Source: Flavobacteriales bacterium (GTDB taxonomy: Bacteria > Bacteroidota > Bacteroidia > Flavobacteriales > JADGDT01). Taken from it: DNA of 6,168 bases. The notes under the pieces are model-generated. The model was not told the DNA's origin, searched no databases, and saw only the letters and a list, made by a program, of their open reading frames with translations. This document shows positions 3,863 through 6,168 of this stretch, piece by piece; the stretch's first letter is position 1, and each line of letters opens with the position of its first letter. The translations under genes and the position numbers were made by a program. The stretch is taken from assembly GCA_023145275.1 (NCBI GenBank), contig JAGLEB010000213.1, positions 1-6,168 of the forward strand, read 5' to 3'.

Positions 3863-6168
3863 TTAAGGCAATTTAGTAACTCTACCAAAAAACTCTTTGT
3901 CTTTTCCTGAACTGGTTTTAAACATAATGTGATAACTGTACACTCCCTGACTGGTTTTATTTACATCACCATCATAATTGCCATCCCATGGCTGATTGAT
4001 GTCTGTTGTGTAAAAAACAGTATGTCCCCAGCGATCATAAATACGCATAACCCATGTATCTCCATCTATACCAATACCGTAGGGGTGGAATAAATCATTT
4101 TTACCATCACCATTAGGACTAAAAGCATTAGGGATAAAGAAGGTAAAACTTTCATTAACAATAATACTTTGCCAAGCAGTATCTGTACATCCAAAGTTAT
4201 CTGTTACAACTTGCATGATAATATATTCTCCTTCATTATTATAAGTATGTGTAGTATTTTGAAGGGTAGAAGTGCTTCCATCATCAAAATCATAAAACCA
4301 TGTACTAGCACCTGTAGATGCATCAATAACATTTAATACTGGATCTTCTAAACTTATTACAGTTGGATTGAGTATAAATCCGGCTATTGGACCATTCATA
4401 GAACTTACCAGAATGTCTTCTATTCTAGTACATTCTCCATCACTTACAGTAACAGTATATGTTCCGCTGCTTAAAGCTGTAGCATCAGTAGAATTAAGAC
4501 TTGCATTATGTGACCATGTGTAAGTTAAAGGATTTACTGCATTGCTGACTATTACTTGTGCAGATCCATCCATCTGTCCACAATGTTCAGGTTCTGATGA
4601 AGAACTTAAGCTAAAACCTGCCTGAGCTTCTACTGTAGCAGTTGCAGTATTACTACAACCATTATCATCAGTAATAGTAACCGTATAATTACCCGCAGTT
4701 AATGAATTAGCAATATCTGTATTTTGAGCAGGAATTGTATTCCAGTTGTATTGATATGGTGCAGTCGCTCCTGATGCTGTTGCAATGGCAGTACCATTTC
4801 CACTATCACAATAATCAGGTGTTGTGACAATAGTAATTACAGGAGATGGATTAACCGTAAGAGTAACATCAGCAGTATTTTCGCATGAATTTACATCTGT
4901 TCCACTAACTGTATATGTAATTGTAGAACTTGGACTAACATTTATACTAGAACCAGTTGCTCCATTACTCCAGCTATAAGTAGAAGCACCTGAAGCACTT
5001 AATGTAGCACTTTGCCCTTCGCAAATACTTTGATCAGTAACAATAATTGTAGGTAAAGGATTTACAGTGACAATAGCAGTAGCAATACCTGTACATCCAC
5101 TACCATCAGTTCCAGAAACAGTATATGTCGTTGTGCTTGTCGGACTTACATTAATGCTGCTGCCAGTCATACTATTATCCCAAGAATAATTTGTAGCACC
5201 CGAAGCTGTGATATTGGCTGTTTGCCCTTCACAAATCGTAGCACCTGTTGTTGTAACTATAGGACCAGGAAGAACAGTGACATTTACATTTGCTGTATTA
5301 GTACAACCCGCAGTAGATGTTCCTGTTACAGTATATGTTGTTGAATTAATTGGATTTACATTGATGCTTGTTCCAGTTCCACCAGTACTCCATGAATAAG
5401 TTGAAGCTCCTGATGCTGTAAGGCTTGATGTATTCCCTGGGCAAACCGAAGTAGGTGAAGCAGTAATACTAACATTGGGTAGGGGATTAACAGTAACAAC
5501 ACCAGAAGCAGTACTTGTACAACCAACAGCATTTGTTCCTGTTACAGTATATGTTGTTGTACCAGTTGGACTTACATTGATACTTGTGCCAGTTCCGCCT
5601 GTACTCCATGAGTAAACAGCAGCACCTGTTGCAGTTAATGTAGCAGATTGACCTGCACAGATACTAGGATTATTAACAGTAACAGTTGGAGAAGGATTAA
5701 CAGTAACGCTTACACTTGCCGTATTAGTACAACCCGCAGTAGATGTTCCTGTTACGGTATATGTCGTTGAACCAGTTGGACTTACATTTATACTTGTACC
5801 AGTTCCGCTTGTACTCCAATTATATGTATTTGCTCCTGAAGCAGTTAATGTAGAGCTCTGACCTGAGCAAATTGATGTTGGAGATGCAGAAGCAGTAACA
5901 GTTGGAAGAGGATTAACAGTAACACTTACGCTTGCCGTATTAGTACAACCCGCAGTAGATGTTCCTGTTACGGTATATGTCGTTGAACCAGTTGGACTAA
6001 CATTTATACTTGTACCAGTTCCACCTGTACTCCAATTATAAGTATTAGCACCTGAAGCAGTTAATGTAGAACTTTGACCTACACAAATTGATGTTGGAGA
6101 TGCAGAAGCAGTAACAGTTGGAAGAGGATTAACAGTAACACTCACGCTTGCCGTATTAGTACAACCCG
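3863..6168 (-). CDS. Repeat-rich T9SS type B cargo protein, adhesin-like (paralogue B, 5' end outside window)
   Basis: The frame is open from the right edge to the TAA at 3863-3865, giving 767 complete codons. The GTG at 6145 is an internal Val inside a repeat, so start, signal peptide and promoter lie beyond the window. Order from the edge: partial Ig-like unit; six full Ig-like units (5930-6145, 5714-5929, 5504-5713, 5288-5503, 5075-5287, 4865-5074); SprB-type repeat (4637-4864; APYQYNWN, AGNYTVTITDD); diverged SprB-like unit (4388-4636); PKD domain (4139-4387; WFYDFDDG, GEYIIMQVVTD); T9SS type B sorting domain (3866-4138; IPNAFSPNGDGKND, MRIYDRWGHTVF, WDGNYDGD, ending GRVTKLP). It is very rich in Thr and Ser. 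Export by Sec and T9SS to the surface is expected from the family; the Ig array probably forms a stalk presenting an N-terminal domain not seen here. Whether it is an adhesin or another extracellular protein depends on the missing N-terminus. Confidence 0.9.
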   Translation of the reverse strand, partial: GCTNTASVSVTVNPLPTVTASASPTSICVGQSSTLTASGANTYNWSTGGTGTSINVSPTGSTTYTVTGTSTAGCTNTASVSVTVNPLPTVTASASPTSICSGQSSTLTASGANTYNWSTSGTGTSINVSPTGSTTYTVTGTSTAGCTNTASVSVTVNPSPTVTVNNPSICAGQSATLTATGAAVYSWSTGGTGTSINVSPTGTTTYTVTGTNAVGCTSTASGVVTVNPLPNVSITASPTSVCPGNTSSLTASGASTYSWSTGGTGTSINVNPINSTTYTVTGTSTAGCTNTANVNVTVLPGPIVTTTGATICEGQTANITASGATNYSWDNSMTGSSINVSPTSTTTYTVSGTDGSGCTGIATAIVTVNPLPTIIVTDQSICEGQSATLSASGASTYSWSNGATGSSINVSPSSTITYTVSGTDVNSCENTADVTLTVNPSPVITIVTTPDYCDSGNGTAIATASGATAPYQYNWNTIPAQNTDIANSLTAGNYTVTITDDNGCSNTATATVEAQAGFSLSSSSEPEHCGQMDGSAQVIVSNAVNPLTYTWSHNASLNSTDATALSSGTYTVTVSDGECTRIEDILVSSMNGPIAGFILNPTVISLEDPVLNVIDASTGASTWFYDFDDGSTSTLQNTTHTYNNEGEYIIMQVVTDNFGCTDTAWQSIIVNESFTFFIPNAFSPNGDGKNDLFHPYGIGIDGDTWVMRIYDRWGHTVFYTTDINQPWDGNYDGDVNKTSQGVYSYHIMFKTSSGKDKEFFGRVTKLP
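3866..5287 (-). repeat. Paralogous block, copy B (3' part of gene B)
   Basis: This is the collinear counterpart of 1510-2937. It covers the last two Ig-like units, both SprB-type units, the PKD domain and the sorting domain. The copies lie in direct orientation about 2.36 kb apart, so recombination between them could delete the intervening DNA and join the N-terminal array of B to the C-terminus of A. Both copies retain open frames and complete sorting domains, so neither looks like a decayed duplicate. Confidence 0.85.
4865..6168 (-). repeat. Tandem 210-216 bp Ig-like repeat array in paralogue B
   Basis: Six complete units of 72, 72, 70, 72, 71 and 70 codons are read from the right edge, plus the last 23 nt of another (6146-6168), which are identical to 5930-5952. 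The unit pattern is VTVNPLP, SIC.GQS.TLTASGA, Y.WS.GGTGTSINVSP, TTYTVTGT, then GCT.TA. The two units nearest the edge differ at about 13 of 216 bases by hand count and at only two internal residues, while units nearer the sorting domain are clearly more diverged. Every unit carries two cysteines exactly 46 residues apart. The array continues beyond the window, so total copy number is unknown. Confidence 0.92.

Noticed and set aside
5208..5399. Plus-strand open frame of 63 codons
   Set aside because: It is antisense to the Ig-like repeat array; its Val/Pro-rich sequence simply mirrors the Thr/Asn/Gly-rich repeats.
6143..6145. GTG at 6145 as the start of paralogue B
   Set aside because: It is the Val of the repeated S-V-T-V-N-P motif. 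The frame continues upstream to the window edge with residues that match the end of another repeat.
4865..6168. Regularly spaced repeats as a possible CRISPR array
   Set aside because: The period is 210-216 bp, there is no short repeat/unique spacer structure, and the whole stretch is one open reading frame of Ig-like domains.

Overview
The window looks like a piece of a Bacteroidota chromosome. The best evidence is two large minus-strand proteins that end in the type B C-terminal sorting domain of the type IX secretion system (the CHU_C / gliding motility-associated C-terminal domain), which is essentially confined to that phylum. Supporting signs are low-GC DNA, weak or absent Shine-Dalgarno sequences, SprB-like repeats, and one good match to the Bacteroidota -7 promoter element (TAnnTTTG). 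Flavobacteriia or a related gliding or surface-adhesin-rich class is plausible, but the genus cannot be read from this sequence.

Layout. Positions 1-1482 (plus strand) hold the end of what is probably a surface-polysaccharide operon: the last 79 codons of an unrecognised gene, then after only 3 nt a complete 12-helix MOP-superfamily (Wzx/RfbX-like) flippase. A 24-nt convergent gap with an AT-only inverted repeat separates this from two minus-strand genes. The first (1507-3702) is a complete 731-residue secreted protein: signal peptide, a Cys-rich N-terminal domain I do not recognise, a PKD-like domain, two Ig-like repeats, two SprB-type repeats, a PKD domain and the sorting domain. A 160-nt spacer with a promoter follows. 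The second (3863 to beyond the right edge) is a paralogue whose last ~470 residues match the first gene module for module. Upstream of that it carries an expanded array of the same Ig-like repeat, with six full units in view and a seventh cut by the window edge.

How the genes may work together. The flippase would move a lipid-linked glycan across the inner membrane. The two paralogues should be exported by Sec, then by the T9SS across the outer membrane, and act at the cell surface as stalk-like adhesins. A functional link between the polysaccharide genes and the adhesins is not shown, and the opposite orientation argues for separate transcription units.

I see no RNA gene, CRISPR array, transposase, toxin-antitoxin or defence gene. 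The most interesting signals are the tandem paralogue pair with different N-terminal ends, the near-identical 216-bp repeats that continue past the edge, the invariant cysteine spacing, and the unrecognised Cys-rich N-terminal domain.
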